DNA of 64,000 nucleotides from Varibaculum prostatecancerukia (GCF_943169825.2 NZ_OW968402.1:2147691-2211690), one strand, 5' to 3'. Positions 54,709-63,896 are shown, counted from the stretch's first letter. The notes: generated from the sequence alone by a model not told the origin. Program-made: numbers and translations.

Positions 54709-55569
54709 ATGACTATTAACTTTACGATTGCTTACCTGGGAGGCCTGGTTACCTTCCTAGCTCCCTGCGGAGCTTTCTTACTACCGGCCTTTTTCGCTTG
54801 CGCTTTTGAGGAGCGCGGCCGTCTCCTACAGCGAATCCTAGTGTTCCTGGTCGGGCTAATCATTGCCTTGGTTCCCCTAGGTTTTGCCGCTGGAGGCCTC
54901 GGGGGTTGGCTACTCGCCCACTCTCGCCTAGTTACTCTCATAGCCGGGGGGGTAATTTTAGCTTTAGGTCTAGCCCAAGTATTCGCTCTCCCCTTACCTA
55001 AACTGCCTCTACCTCGGGCTTTAGGTGGCGCGACCCGTCCTAGTATCGCCGGGATTCTCCTTTTCGGAATTTCCTACGGCCTCGCTGGATCTGGATGTAC
55101 CGGTCCGATCTTAGGGGCAGTGCTTTCGGCGGCCACCCTTACCGGTTCCAGTGTTCGCGGCGGCATCCTAATGTTTTGGTATGCGCTAGGAATGTTCACC
55201 CCCGTTGCCCTACTTTCCCTAATCTGGGGTTCGCTCACTGCCCGCCAACAGCGCCTATTTCACCCGCGTCCTCTCCGGTTTTTAGGACGCCAAACCACCT
55301 GGGGCTCGCTACTGGCCGGCTTAGTGTTTGTGGCGGTAGGAGTATTTTTACTAATTACCGGCGGCACCAACGCTAACTCTTTACTTGACCCCTCCCAGCA
55401 GGTATCGCTAGAAACCCGCATTTCCCAGGTAGCCGGTGCCCTCCCCGACTTTCTGTTGCCCCTACTGCTAGTGGTTCTAGTGGCATTCTTTGCCACCCTT
55501 ACCTGGTATTTGCGCAGCCAACGCGGAAAACACCATCAAGAAGAACTTGATTCTGCAGGCGGCAAGTAG
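54709..55569 (+). CDS. ccdA: CcdA/DsbD-type transmembrane electron carrier
   Basis: A 286-residue protein with six or more membrane helices. The redox Cys lie in FLAPCGAFLLPAFFACAF and in GLAGSGCTGPILG, the paired Cys of the CcdA family. It moves reducing power across the membrane, probably to the adjacent DsbA-like protein; a role in cytochrome c maturation is possible but no ccs/res genes are here. GGV/LLA-rich helices and a basic C-tail support the topology. Confidence 0.88.
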   Translation: MTINFTIAYLGGLVTFLAPCGAFLLPAFFACAFEERGRLLQRILVFLVGLIIALVPLGFAAGGLGGWLLAHSRLVTLIAGGVILALGLAQVFALPLPKLPLPRALGGATRPSIAGILLFGISYGLAGSGCTGPILGAVLSAATLTGSSVRGGILMFWYALGMFTPVALLSLIWGSLTARQQRLFHPRPLRFLGRQTTWGSLLAGLVFVAVGVFLLITGGTNANSLLDPSQQVSLETRISQVAGALPDFLLPLLLVVLVAFFATLTWYLRSQRGKHHQEELDSAGGK

Positions 55570-55667
55570 AGAATTTTTACTTTAATTTTGCTCTTTTGAT
55601 GGTCACGGCTTTGGTAGCCTCGCTTCTTCGTGGGAAAATGGCTATTAATCTAGCAAAGGAGAAGCTA

Positions 55668-56939
55668 ATGAGCGCGCAAGAAAAAGGAACCCATCTGGAT
55701 TTATGGCAGGATTCCTATGCTGCGCGAGCTCATAACCTGCGTGAATCCGAAATTCGCGCCCTCTTTTCAGTGGTTTCTCGCCCGGAAGTGGTTTCTTTAG
55801 CAGGCGGGATGCCCAATATTCATGATCTGCCGCTAGCAAAACTGGCCAATAGTGCCCAGCAACTGGTGCTTGAACACGGCGAACAGGCGATGCAATATGG
55901 CGGCGGTCAAGGCTGGGCGCCGCTACGCGAAGCTATAACCGAAGTAATGGCCGAAGAAGGGATCCACGCCAACCCCGATAAGGTGGTAGTTACCACCGGC
56001 TCTCAACAAGCATTAGACCTGGTCACACAGCTTTTTATTGAGCCGGGAGACGTGATACTAGCCGAGTCGCCCTCCTATGTGGGAGCGCTCGGGGTGTTCA
56101 ATGCCTACCAAGCGGATGTGCGCCATATTGCTCTTGATGATCAGGGGTTGATCCCCTCCGAGTTCGCCCGCACCGTTGAGCAGGCGCGCGCGGAAGGCAA
56201 ACGCATAAAGTACCTGTACACTATCCCCAATTTTCACAACCCTGCTGGGGTATCGATGTCGATTTCGCGACGCAAAGAATTGGTGGATTTGTGCCGCAAA
56301 TATGGGGTGCTGATTTTAGAAGATAACCCCTATGGTCTTCTAGGTTTTGAGGGACAAACTATGACCCCCCTGGTGGAACTTGCCCCTGACCTGGTAGTTT
56401 ACCTTGGTTCTTTTTCTAAAATCTTCGCTCCGGGCTTTCGGATTGGTTGGGCGTACGCGCCCCCAGCGGTCAGGGACAAACTGGTGGTGGCCTCCGAGTC
56501 TGCGATTTTATCGCCCTCCATGGTGGGTCAAATGGCAATCCACGCCTACCTGCGCGACTATGATTGGCGCGGACAGATTGACTCCTACCGGCAAATGTAT
56601 CGAGGACGCCGCGACGCCATGCTCGAGGCACTGGCCGATTACCTGCCGGAATGTCACTGGACAGTTCCCGAAGGTGGTTTCTACACTTGGCTGACTTTGC
56701 CCGAAGGACTAGATTCCAAAGCTATGCTCACCCGGGCAGTTAGCGAATTGGTGGCTTATACTCCCGGCACCGCCTTTTATGCCTCTAATGAAGGTCGCCA
56801 AAATATCCGCCTAGCGTTTTGCTATCCCCCAGAAGATGAGATTCGTGAGGGCGTGCGCCGTTTAGCCAAAGTGGTGCATCGGGAAATGGGGCTAGTTAAA
56901 TTATTTGCTTCCCAGCAGAAAGGTAAGAGCCATGACTGA
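55668..56939 (+). CDS. PLP-dependent aminotransferase (2-aminoadipate/aromatic type)
   Basis: A 423-residue class I/II aminotransferase. VVSLAGGMPNIHDLPL, then TTGSQQALDLV, IPNFHNPAGVSMS, EDNPYGLLGFEG and the PLP lysine in GSFSKIFAPGFRIGW are typical of the LysN/MocR-catalytic-domain group. No GntR DNA-binding part is attached. The substrate is unclear (aromatic, branched-chain or 2-aminoadipate). ATG 55668 is chosen because AAAGGAG lies upstream. Its stop overlaps the ddl start. Confidence 0.85.
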   Translation: MSAQEKGTHLDLWQDSYAARAHNLRESEIRALFSVVSRPEVVSLAGGMPNIHDLPLAKLANSAQQLVLEHGEQAMQYGGGQGWAPLREAITEVMAEEGIHANPDKVVVTTGSQQALDLVTQLFIEPGDVILAESPSYVGALGVFNAYQADVRHIALDDQGLIPSEFARTVEQARAEGKRIKYLYTIPNFHNPAGVSMSISRRKELVDLCRKYGVLILEDNPYGLLGFEGQTMTPLVELAPDLVVYLGSFSKIFAPGFRIGWAYAPPAVRDKLVVASESAILSPSMVGQMAIHAYLRDYDWRGQIDSYRQMYRGRRDAMLEALADYLPECHWTVPEGGFYTWLTLPEGLDSKAMLTRAVSELVAYTPGTAFYASNEGRQNIRLAFCYPPEDEIREGVRRLAKVVHREMGLVKLFASQQKGKSHD

Positions 56940-57894
56940 AAGTAAAAGCTTGAAGGTTGCGATTATTACCGGAGGACAGCTTCACGAGCGGGAAGTTTCG
57001 CTGCGTTCGGCAAATAGAGTGGCCACCCAACTGCGCCAATATGGTCACCAGCTGCAGACTTTGGAACTCGACCGAGATCTACTTAGTTCCCTAAGTGACT
57101 TCTCCCCCGATGTAGTTTGGCCAATAATTCACGGACGCGAAGGCGAGGACGGCTCCCTACAGGATTTATTAGAGTTAAGCGGCTTGGCTTATGTGGGTAC
57201 CGGACCCAAGGGCTGTCGGATTTCGCTTTCAAAACCGGTAGCAAAATCGGTGGTAGAAAAGAACGGACTGCCGACTCCACATTCAGTAGCCCTCCCGCAA
57301 ATGCTATTTCGGCAGGTGGGGGCAGATACTTTGCTGAGCGAGGTTTCTCGGCGCTTGGGATATCCCTTAATGGTTAAGCCTTCTAGGGGTGGCTCGGCAA
57401 TGGGAATCACCTATGTGGAAAATGAACAAGCGCTGCGCACTGCGATGGTAAACGCCTTCGCCTATGACGATGAAGTTTTAATTGAACGCTTTGTCCCTGG
57501 GCGAGAAATCTCGGTTTCTATCGTAGAAGAAGCCGGAGCTCCCCGCGCCCTACCTCCTGTAGAAATCCGCACTGACGTGGGCAGATACGACTTTGATGCT
57601 CGCTATTTAACCGGACGCACCGAATATTTCGTGCCCGCGCCTTTAGAAGCTGAGCTAGATGACCGCATCCGTTCCTTGGCTTTAGACTGTCACCGGGTTC
57701 TGGAGTTAGAAGATTTTTCCCGCATCGACATGATTGTGGATAAGGCTGGTAACCCATGGTTTATTGACGCAAATGTAGTTCCCGGTATGACCGATACTTC
57801 TCTTTGGCCCTTAGCGGCGCACACTGATTTAGGTTTCGGTGAACTAATTGAGGTGATTACTCGGGCGGCAGCCGCCCGCGGCGCCCGCGCCTAA
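56932..57894 (+). CDS. ddl: D-alanine--D-alanine ligase
   Basis: An ATP-grasp enzyme of 320 residues that joins two D-Ala for the peptidoglycan stem. Marks are TGGQLHEREVSLRSA, IIHGREGEDGSLQDLLEL, VKPSRGGSAMGITYV, PGREISVSIVEE and WFIDANVVPGMTDTSLWP. The usual NxxPGMT reads NVVPGMT, complete. ATG 56932 overlaps the upstream stop by 8 nt (ATGACTGA). It is co-translated with the aminotransferase. Confidence 0.93.
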   Translation: MTESKSLKVAIITGGQLHEREVSLRSANRVATQLRQYGHQLQTLELDRDLLSSLSDFSPDVVWPIIHGREGEDGSLQDLLELSGLAYVGTGPKGCRISLSKPVAKSVVEKNGLPTPHSVALPQMLFRQVGADTLLSEVSRRLGYPLMVKPSRGGSAMGITYVENEQALRTAMVNAFAYDDEVLIERFVPGREISVSIVEEAGAPRALPPVEIRTDVGRYDFDARYLTGRTEYFVPAPLEAELDDRIRSLALDCHRVLELEDFSRIDMIVDKAGNPWFIDANVVPGMTDTSLWPLAAHTDLGFGELIEVITRAAAARGARA

Positions 57895-58009
57895 CCAAGT
57901 TTTTGCATCAATTAATTTATTCCTACGAATCACAAGGTTTCGAGTTTAGCTAGATCCTGGTTTATTAACCTTGTTGATTCCGCAGAACTGACTGGTTTTT
58001 CCCCGCTAA

Positions 58010-59170
58010 CTAACGTTCGCCACTAGCCTTTTCTAACAGCTTCGTAATTCGCGCTAAATCTTCTTCATCAGCGTATTCAATAACTAACTTGCTAGTTTTC
58101 TTGCCTGGTTTAATAACTACCCGGGTATCGAGAATATCGGTCCAGCGTGCCTGCGCTATCTCTTGACTAGCAGAAAGATTAGGCTTGCTCCGCGAAGAGG
58201 TCGCCCGTCGCCGCACCGATCCCCGCACATTTCCCAGTGCCACAATTTCTTCAGTAGAACGCACCGAAAGACCTTCAGCGATAATCCGATCCGCTAAATA
58301 TTCTTGATCCCCCGGATCACTTACCGCCAATAAGGCGCGGGCGTGCCCAGCCGAAAGCACTCCGGCAGCAACTTTCGGTTGTACGCTGGCTGGCAACCGG
58401 AGAAGTCGTAGCGCATTAGTTATAGCCGGCCGCGACTTAGACACTCGCCGAGAAAGTTCCTGCTGAGTACAACCAAAATCCTCCATCAACTGCTGATAGG
58501 CAGCAGCTTCTTCTAAAGGATTAAGTTCAACTCGATGCAAGTTTTCGATCAACGCATCCAACAACATCTTGTTATCGCTGGTTTCACGCACAATCGCGGG
58601 AATTTGTTTCACCTTCGCCAACTGGCAGGCTCTTAGCCGCCGTTCCCCCATGATCAATTCATAGGCGTTCTTGTCAGTGGGATCGGTGCGCACCACAATC
58701 GGTTGCAATAGTCCAACTTCTTTAATCGAAGCTGCCAGTTCTGCAATTTCGTCCTCATCAAAAGTTTGGCGAGGTTGTGAGCGGTTGGGATTTATTTTCT
58801 TAACTGCAATCAGTTCCAGTTTTGCGCCCGGCACTGGCACCAAAGATGTTTCACGTGAAACATCCTCAGTGACACCTACTTTTTGTGGTTTCTCCGAAAC
58901 TGCCGACTTCCGTTGGCGACCGTTTGAACTGTCTCCCTTTTTAGTTGTCTCCTTTGGTCGGCTGTTACGCAATGTTTCACGTGAAACAATTTTACGAGGC
59001 TCTAAAAGTTCTTTAGCAGATCCGCCTTTGGGGGAGTGCCCATGGCCACCGAAAAAGATATCCGCAGGACGTGAGTCAGTATCTGCTGCTACTTCTGCGG
59101 GTTTAGTTTCTGCTGGCTCCGTGGGAATCAGTGCAGATAATCCGCGCCCTAAATGTTTCTTTCGCGTCAT
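58010..59170 (-). CDS. parB: Chromosome partitioning protein ParB
   Basis: A 386-residue CTPase and DNA clamp that loads at parS and works with ParA in origin segregation. The CTP-binding region has INPNRSQPRQTF and LIMGERRLRACQ, followed by ENLHRVELNPLEEA. The helix-turn-helix region is TQQELSRRVSKSRPAITN, and the C-terminal dimer domain closes the protein. The N-terminal about 100 residues are a charged linker in which two parS sites are embedded, each read as VSRET. The ATG shares one base with the parA stop (TAATG). Confidence 0.97.
   Translation of the reverse strand: MTRKKHLGRGLSALIPTEPAETKPAEVAADTDSRPADIFFGGHGHSPKGGSAKELLEPRKIVSRETLRNSRPKETTKKGDSSNGRQRKSAVSEKPQKVGVTEDVSRETSLVPVPGAKLELIAVKKINPNRSQPRQTFDEDEIAELAASIKEVGLLQPIVVRTDPTDKNAYELIMGERRLRACQLAKVKQIPAIVRETSDNKMLLDALIENLHRVELNPLEEAAAYQQLMEDFGCTQQELSRRVSKSRPAITNALRLLRLPASVQPKVAAGVLSAGHARALLAVSDPGDQEYLADRIIAEGLSVRSTEEIVALGNVRGSVRRRATSSRSKPNLSASQEIAQARWTDILDTRVVIKPGKKTSKLVIEYADEEDLARITKLLEKASGER
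58847..58862. promoter_or_regulatory. parS site 1
   Basis: A perfect TGTTTCACGTGAAACA, the conserved 16-bp bacterial parS palindrome bound by ParB, extended by one pair on each side (58846-58863). It lies inside the parB coding sequence. Confidence 0.95.
58973..58988. promoter_or_regulatory. parS site 2
   Basis: A second perfect TGTTTCACGTGAAACA, 126 bp from the first (a multiple of three, so both are read in the same frame of parB). Confidence 0.95.
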
Positions 59171-60075
59171 TACGATTTCTCCTCGCGACTAACTAACTCA
59201 TATGCGGCATCTAAATAACATTTTGCACCTTTAGAAGCCGGTTGGTAAGTCAAAATTGATTCTTCATGCGAGGGGGCCTCCGCCAAGGCCACGTTACGGG
59301 GAATAATTGTTTCCATAACTATGTTGCCGTAGTAGGCGCGCACCTCTTCTAAAACCCCTTTACCTAGCAAAGTGTTGGTGGTAACCATAGTGGGCAAAAT
59401 ACCGGTAAATCTCAGGTCAGGATTAAGCCTTATTACCAACATGTCGATAGTTTTTGTCAGCTGCGTAAGCCCTTCCAAAGCTAAATATTCTGCTTGCAAA
59501 GGGACCAGCACTTCCTGCGCGGCCACCAGTGCATTAACCGTCATAATCCCCAGGGAAGGGGGAGAATCAATAAAGATATAGTCGAAGTGTTCTCCGCTAT
59601 TTAATAGTTGGTGTACTGCATCGGCGAGAATTTGTTGAAAATTAGTTCGCTCGTTCAACTCTAGTTCGATACCGGCCATATTCATGGAGGCCGGCACTAC
59701 CCACAGATTTGGGATTTTTTCGTTTTGAACCAGTGCATCGCGCAGGGCCGCGCCCTCGGTCATCACCTCATAGAGGGAAAGCTGATCTTCAGCGAGGTGA
59801 CGAAATCCCAGAGAGGAAGAAGCGTTTCCCTGCTGGTCAGCATCGATTACCAAAACTTTTAAGCCACCCAAAGCCAGCGCTGCCGCCAGGTTTACCACCG
59901 TAGTAGTCTTGCCGACGCCGCCTTTTTGATTTGCTACCGCAATCACCCGAGGCTTTTCAGGCGCGGGCAAGGTATCGGTTCCGCTGGGATTAAGGGAACG
60001 TCTAGTCGCGCCGCTATCGGTTCCGCTATCCGCTTGCTCCACCATGTCTGCATCTGCTAATCGATGCTTGCTCAT
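59170..60075 (-). CDS. parA: Chromosome partitioning ATPase ParA
   Basis: A 301-residue Walker-type ATPase. The deviant Walker A NQKGGVGKTTTVVNLA follows a 45-residue hydrophilic N-terminus. Also present are VLVIDADQQGNASSSLG, YIFIDSPPSLGIMTVNAL and VPLQAEYLALEGL, all typical of Soj/ParA. It forms an operon with parB, and rsmG lies upstream in the usual origin order. Confidence 0.97.
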   Translation of the reverse strand: MSKHRLADADMVEQADSGTDSGATRRSLNPSGTDTLPAPEKPRVIAVANQKGGVGKTTTVVNLAAALALGGLKVLVIDADQQGNASSSLGFRHLAEDQLSLYEVMTEGAALRDALVQNEKIPNLWVVPASMNMAGIELELNERTNFQQILADAVHQLLNSGEHFDYIFIDSPPSLGIMTVNALVAAQEVLVPLQAEYLALEGLTQLTKTIDMLVIRLNPDLRFTGILPTMVTTNTLLGKGVLEEVRAYYGNIVMETIIPRNVALAEAPSHEESILTYQPASKGAKCYLDAAYELVSREEKS

Positions 60076-60110
60076 TATGCCTCCAAAAAGAGTAGTAAGC
60101 AGCTTGCCAC

Positions 60111-60761
60111 TTAACCGCGTTTTGTTGCCATGATTATTCGAGTTATCGAATCATCCATTAGGGAGGGTACTTCCTCTATATGCGCCGACTCTAGCTTAGC
60201 TGCCATCAGTTCTTCCTGAGCTTCAGCCAGTTCTTGGGGAGCTTTCTCGCCTTTGATGGCCAGCATCCTGCCTCCGGGAGCCACCAGTTTGCCTGAGATG
60301 CGCACTAATTTCTTGAGACTGGCTACCGCTCGGGAGGTAACCGCCGAAAACTTTTGATCGGGGGGTAGATCTTGGCTGCGGGAACGCAATACTTCGACGT
60401 TTTTTAGTTGCAGCTCTTGTTTTACTTCCTCTAGCCATTTACTGCGCCGCGCAAGCGGTTCAATCAAGTAAAACTGCAGGTCAGGACGCATTATAGCTAA
60501 TACTACTCCCGGTAATCCTGCCCCGGAACCCACATCGGCTACCGTCACATTTCTGCCCAGCGGCAAGAACTTTTCGGCTGCCGCGCAGTTTAGAAGATGC
60601 CGCGGCCACAGCCGCGGAAGTTCGCGTGGACCTAGTAGTCCCCGCAACTCACCCTGGTCTGCCAGCATCTGTGCATAGCGATTCATATTCGCAAAAGAGG
60701 AACCAAAAAACTCTTTTACGCTCTCACTCGGTAACGCAACCTCAGAATCTACTGGCGACAT
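60111..60761 (-). CDS. rsmG: 16S rRNA (guanine-527-N7) methyltransferase
   Basis: RsmG/GidB methylates G527 of 16S rRNA. The core is TVADVGSGAGLPGVVLAI (SAM site), then EPLARRSKWLEEV and TSRAVASLKKL, all family marks; PRHLLNCAA precedes it. At 216 residues the length is usual. ATG 60761 is chosen over a TTG at 60773; neither has a strong ribosome site. Confidence 0.94.
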   Translation of the reverse strand: MSPVDSEVALPSESVKEFFGSSFANMNRYAQMLADQGELRGLLGPRELPRLWPRHLLNCAAAEKFLPLGRNVTVADVGSGAGLPGVVLAIMRPDLQFYLIEPLARRSKWLEEVKQELQLKNVEVLRSRSQDLPPDQKFSAVTSRAVASLKKLVRISGKLVAPGGRMLAIKGEKAPQELAEAQEELMAAKLESAHIEEVPSLMDDSITRIIMATKRG

Positions 60762-60822
60762 AGCTAAACCCAACCCAATAAAACAAACCAGCTAGCTGAT
60801 AAAAGCCAGCAGGTCGGTATAA

Positions 60823-61347
60823 CTATTCTTCTTCTGATTCCGGACCGGCTTCAGTCGGATAAATAACTACTGCCCGGTTCGGAGCTTGGCCTTGCGACCC
60901 AGAATATACGCCTTCATCAGCCGCTACGTCGTGACACACTTTGCGCTCAAAAGGATTCATGGGCTCCAGGCGAACCGGTTCCCCGCTGGTTTTTGCCTTG
61001 GTAATCGCCTCTTCGGCAATAGCCCGCAACTCTTGTTTACGTTCCTCACGGTAGCCCACAATATCCAGCATCAAGCGAGAATGTTCTCCCGTCTTTTGGG
61101 AAACTGCCAGGCGGGTTAAATCCTGTAATGCTTCTAGAACCTCGCCCTCTTTCCCTACCAGACGCTTCAGATCCGAAACATCTTGGGGATCCGCCACCAC
61201 ATCTACACTGGCACGATCGTGTTCCACATCGATTTCTAAATCTCCGCCCAAATCTGCAATATCAAGCAGTTCTTCTAAATAGTCAGCGGCGATATCGCCC
61301 TCTTCTTCTAAAGCTGTTACCCGGTCTGGGGCTTCCTCTTCGCTCAT
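60823..61347 (-). CDS. jag: Jag/KhpB-type KH-R3H RNA-binding protein
   Basis: A 174-residue protein with an acidic N-terminus (about 1-35). Its KH domain includes LVGKEGEVLEALQDLTRLA, and its R3H-type C-terminal part has MNPFERKVCHDVAADE. It is always found between yidC and rsmG in actinobacteria. It binds RNA and influences cell division and elongation in streptococci. ATG 61347 has AGAGAGGAA upstream; the frame extends to 61377. Confidence 0.93.
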   Translation of the reverse strand: MSEEEAPDRVTALEEEGDIAADYLEELLDIADLGGDLEIDVEHDRASVDVVADPQDVSDLKRLVGKEGEVLEALQDLTRLAVSQKTGEHSRLMLDIVGYREERKQELRAIAEEAITKAKTSGEPVRLEPMNPFERKVCHDVAADEGVYSGSQGQAPNRAVVIYPTEAGPESEEE

Positions 61348-61382
61348 GATTGTTATTCCTCTCTTAACTACCTGCAATGATC

Positions 61383-62756
61383 CTATCGGTTCTTCCGCCG
61401 ATTTTTACCGTCATTATTCTTCCTGCGCGCCTGGCGGCGTTTCGCTTTTTCTTGCTCGCTAAGCCCGCCGCCCTGACGACGCCGTTTAGCTTGCGCATCC
61501 CGCTGCGCCCGGGTGAGCCGTTTAGGTTGTGCCTGGGCATTGCGCACCCCGGGCTTCATCCCTTCCTGTTGTTCTTCGGCCTTTTTTTGCAAGGCCGACA
61601 TCATCCGGGACTGTTTCGCCGGTTTCCGCGGTTTTTCTTCTAGCTCCAGGTCCTGCGCTTTCTTATGCAACCGATCCTGGGTTTCTTTATGGAGAGCCAC
61701 GCCTTCACGCAGTACCTCACCATTTTCCACCTCTTCAAAGGGATCCTCATTACCCTTACGATCAGCTTTGACTTCTAGCCGCAAACCTTTATTCACGTCC
61801 TCGCCGCTTAGCCCCATTTCGGAAAGCTTCTGGTTGTATTCCTTCAGCGTTTCCTCTTTAAATTTATCGTATTTAACCTGGTGACGCTGCATTTGGGCGT
61901 CATGAGCGGGGGAGCCGGGAGTAGGCAGATAGCGCATAACAAAAATCTGTTGAACAAAACTAACCACCATCGTCACTACCAGGTAAACCAGCACCCCGAT
62001 CTGCACAATAAAACCGAACCAAGCGGTCATCAGGGGCATCACATAAACCATCATCTTCATCATCCGCATTTGCTGCGGATTGGAAGTGTTCATATTGCGC
62101 CGCATATTGATGAACTGCTGGAAGAACATCAATCCGCCGTAGAGCAGCACCGAAACAATAATCAGTGTTTTAGTCGCGGTAGGGTTGGAGGCGGTGTTAG
62201 TGAAAGTATCCGAAAGATAAACCCCAAATACTGTAGATTTATCCATTTCCGCGGCCAGGGTGGAATCAAATCCCCCAATATGGGCTCCAGGATGCTTGGC
62301 AATCAAAGGCATTTGCCAAAGCACCCGGTACAAAGCCGCCAAAATTGGTAATTGAATCAGCAGCGGGAAACAGGATGCCATCGGGTTGACACCATATTCT
62401 TTATACAGAGCCATGGTTTCCTGACTCATCTGCTGCTTAGAGACCTGGTCGTTGCGCCCCTTATATTTTTCTTGAATCGCTTTCATCTGGGGTTGAATAG
62501 CGCTCATTCCCCGGGTGGATTTTATCTGTTTAATAAACAGGGGAATTATTAGTAGCCGCACAAAAATCGTGAGTACCACAATTGATAGCACCCAGGTAGC
62601 ACCGGGACCTTCCGGCAAGCCCAGCAAAGTTAAGCCCTTGTGGATCCCTACCAGTACCCAGGCAGTCACCCACTTGAAGGGGTATAAAACGGTGTCATAC
62701 CAACCACCCGAAGTGGGTTGGGTAGATGCCGCAAGCATCTGCGCACTTAGCAACAT
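61383..62756 (-). CDS. yidC: Membrane protein insertase YidC
   Basis: Inserts membrane proteins alone or with SecYEG. The 60KD_IMP core has VLTIFVRLLIIPLFIKQIKS, then YGVNPMASCFPLLIQLPI, then membrane helices. The conserved Arg of the hydrophilic groove lies in the first helix (VRLL). The 457 residues include a long basic C-terminal tail (Lys/Arg/Gln-rich, about 330-457), as in other actinobacteria. It lies 12 nt after yidD. Confidence 0.96.
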   Translation of the reverse strand: MLLSAQMLAASTQPTSGGWYDTVLYPFKWVTAWVLVGIHKGLTLLGLPEGPGATWVLSIVVLTIFVRLLIIPLFIKQIKSTRGMSAIQPQMKAIQEKYKGRNDQVSKQQMSQETMALYKEYGVNPMASCFPLLIQLPILAALYRVLWQMPLIAKHPGAHIGGFDSTLAAEMDKSTVFGVYLSDTFTNTASNPTATKTLIIVSVLLYGGLMFFQQFINMRRNMNTSNPQQMRMMKMMVYVMPLMTAWFGFIVQIGVLVYLVVTMVVSFVQQIFVMRYLPTPGSPAHDAQMQRHQVKYDKFKEETLKEYNQKLSEMGLSGEDVNKGLRLEVKADRKGNEDPFEEVENGEVLREGVALHKETQDRLHKKAQDLELEEKPRKPAKQSRMMSALQKKAEEQQEGMKPGVRNAQAQPKRLTRAQRDAQAKRRRQGGGLSEQEKAKRRQARRKNNDGKNRRKNR

Positions 62757-62768
62757 GGATTTGCTCCT

Positions 62769-63101
62769 TTACTGTTTTACCGGGCTCGGGAGGGCTGCAT
62801 TATCTATCTTCGCCCAATGTTCTTGGAGTTCGCTTAAAGTCATCTGGTGATAGGGCGCGCTTTTCCACTGTCCCTTTTGTGGAGGGTAATCCACTCCTCC
62901 ATCTGAAAGCGGATTACAGCGCAGAATCCGCCAACCGGCGAGCAGCCCGCCTTTAAGGGCGCCGTGTATCTGCAGCGCGGAGAGCGCATAGCTACTGCAG
63001 CTGGGATAATACTTACAGCGCGGCGGGAATAGGGGAGAAATACGGCGCTGATAAAAACCGACAAGGGATATCAGCGCCCGCTTCGCGATTTTTCCTCTCA
63101 C
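62769..63101 (-). CDS. yidD: Membrane protein insertion efficiency factor YidD
   Basis: A 110-residue small protein of the UPF0161/YidD family. FYQRRISPLFPPRCKYYPSC and SSYALSALQIHGALKGG, then RILRCNPLSDGGVDYPP are family marks. It overlaps rnpA by 4 nt. The C-terminal 30 residues after PP extend past the core. Confidence 0.95.
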   Translation of the reverse strand: MRGKIAKRALISLVGFYQRRISPLFPPRCKYYPSCSSYALSALQIHGALKGGLLAGWRILRCNPLSDGGVDYPPQKGQWKSAPYHQMTLSELQEHWAKIDNAALPSPVKQ

Positions 63102-63451
63102 TTTTTCCCCTTTTGTTTTACCTTACTCAAGGCTTGGTCTAAAGCCGCTCCTAGCTGCAGGTAGGAAGCATTTTTTGATTTCCCCAGAGCGCGAATCACG
63201 GTTAGGCTTCCGCTGCCTAGATTTTCTAGGCGACTAGCACTAAGTGCCCGAAGGCGCCGTTTAACTCGGTTACGATCAACTGCCCTAGGCAAGAACCTTT
63301 TAGGTACAACGAAACCGACCAGCGGCGCCGCAGTGCCAAACTGGTCGGGTAGGTGGTGCACCACCATTAGTTGATTTCCGACGCTTATTCCCCGCCGAAA
63401 CACTAAGGAAAAATCGGCTGATTTTTTCAGGCGATTGGCCTGGGGCAACAT
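63098..63451 (-). CDS. rnpA: Ribonuclease P protein component
   Basis: The 117-residue protein subunit of RNase P, which helps remove tRNA 5' leaders. NRLKKSADFSLVFRRG opens the protein and the RNA-binding RNR-like motif is AVDRNRVKRRLRAL. Starts 3 nt downstream of the rpmH stop. Confidence 0.95.
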   Translation of the reverse strand: MLPQANRLKKSADFSLVFRRGISVGNQLMVVHHLPDQFGTAAPLVGFVVPKRFLPRAVDRNRVKRRLRALSASRLENLGSGSLTVIRALGKSKNASYLQLGAALDQALSKVKQKGKK

Positions 63452-63454
63452 GCT

Positions 63455-63592
63455 CTAAGCCGAGAGTTCCTTGCGTCCTTTATTCCGGCGATTAGCAATA
63501 ATGGCTCGCCCTGCGCGGGTACGCATCCTCGCCCTAAAGCCGTGTTTCTTGGCTCGGCGACGGTTATTCGGCTGAAAAGTCCGCTTTGTCAC
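63455..63592 (-). CDS. rpmH: 50S ribosomal protein L34
   Basis: A 45-residue ribosomal protein with the typical sequence [20 protein letters not shown] and the closing [12 protein letters not shown]. The start is GTG 63590-63592 with TTAGGAGAA upstream. It heads the rpmH-rnpA-yidD-yidC-jag-rsmG-parA-parB row that usually borders dnaA/oriC. Confidence 0.97.
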   Translation of the reverse strand: MTKRTFQPNNRRRAKKHGFRARMRTRAGRAIIANRRNKGRKELSA

Positions 63593-63620
63593 TTTATTTC
63601 TCCTAAATGTTCTTCGCTTA

Positions 63621-63667
63621 CCGGAATGAATAGCTCCGGTCTCTTAGGTTCCAGGTTTGTAACCTGG
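63621..63667 (-). promoter_or_regulatory. Two hairpins in the rpmH leader
   Basis: CCAGGTT/AACCTGG (63651-63667, 3-nt loop) and CCGGA/TCCGG (63621-63639) lie between the promoter and the ribosome site. They may stabilise or regulate the L34 transcript. Confidence 0.45.
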
Positions 63668-63685
63668 GATTAGACAACATAAGCA

Positions 63686-63714
63686 AGCCTACGCATAGCA
63701 CTTAGCCAGGTCAA
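63686..63714 (-). promoter_or_regulatory. rpmH promoter
   Basis: Minus strand: -35 TTGACC (63709-63714), 17-bp spacer, -10 TAGGCT (63686-63691). Good sigma-70-type match, about 95 nt before the GTG. Confidence 0.65.
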
Positions 63715-63896
63715 ATAGTTATTCAGTGGTTATGACCACTATTTTTTCCCCCGCTTAATAAACCTGTGGAACTTACAAAAATTACAAAGATGTAAGATGT
63801 TAATTATCTATTTTAAAAACTTTCTGTTTTTAATGAGTTTTTGCACGCTATACCCTTTTTACCCCCTTAAACTACAACTGTGTAAGTTATCCACAA

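Noticed and set aside
57932..57974. ACAAGGTT / AACCTTGT inverted repeat between ddl and parB
   Set aside because: Arms of 8 bp with a 27-bp loop and no T-run; too weak to call a terminator for the convergent genes.
59170..59215. Third parS-like site at the parA 3' end (protein reads VSRE)
   Set aside because: The DNA reads GTTAGTCGCGAGGAG, which lacks the TTTCACGTGAAA palindrome.
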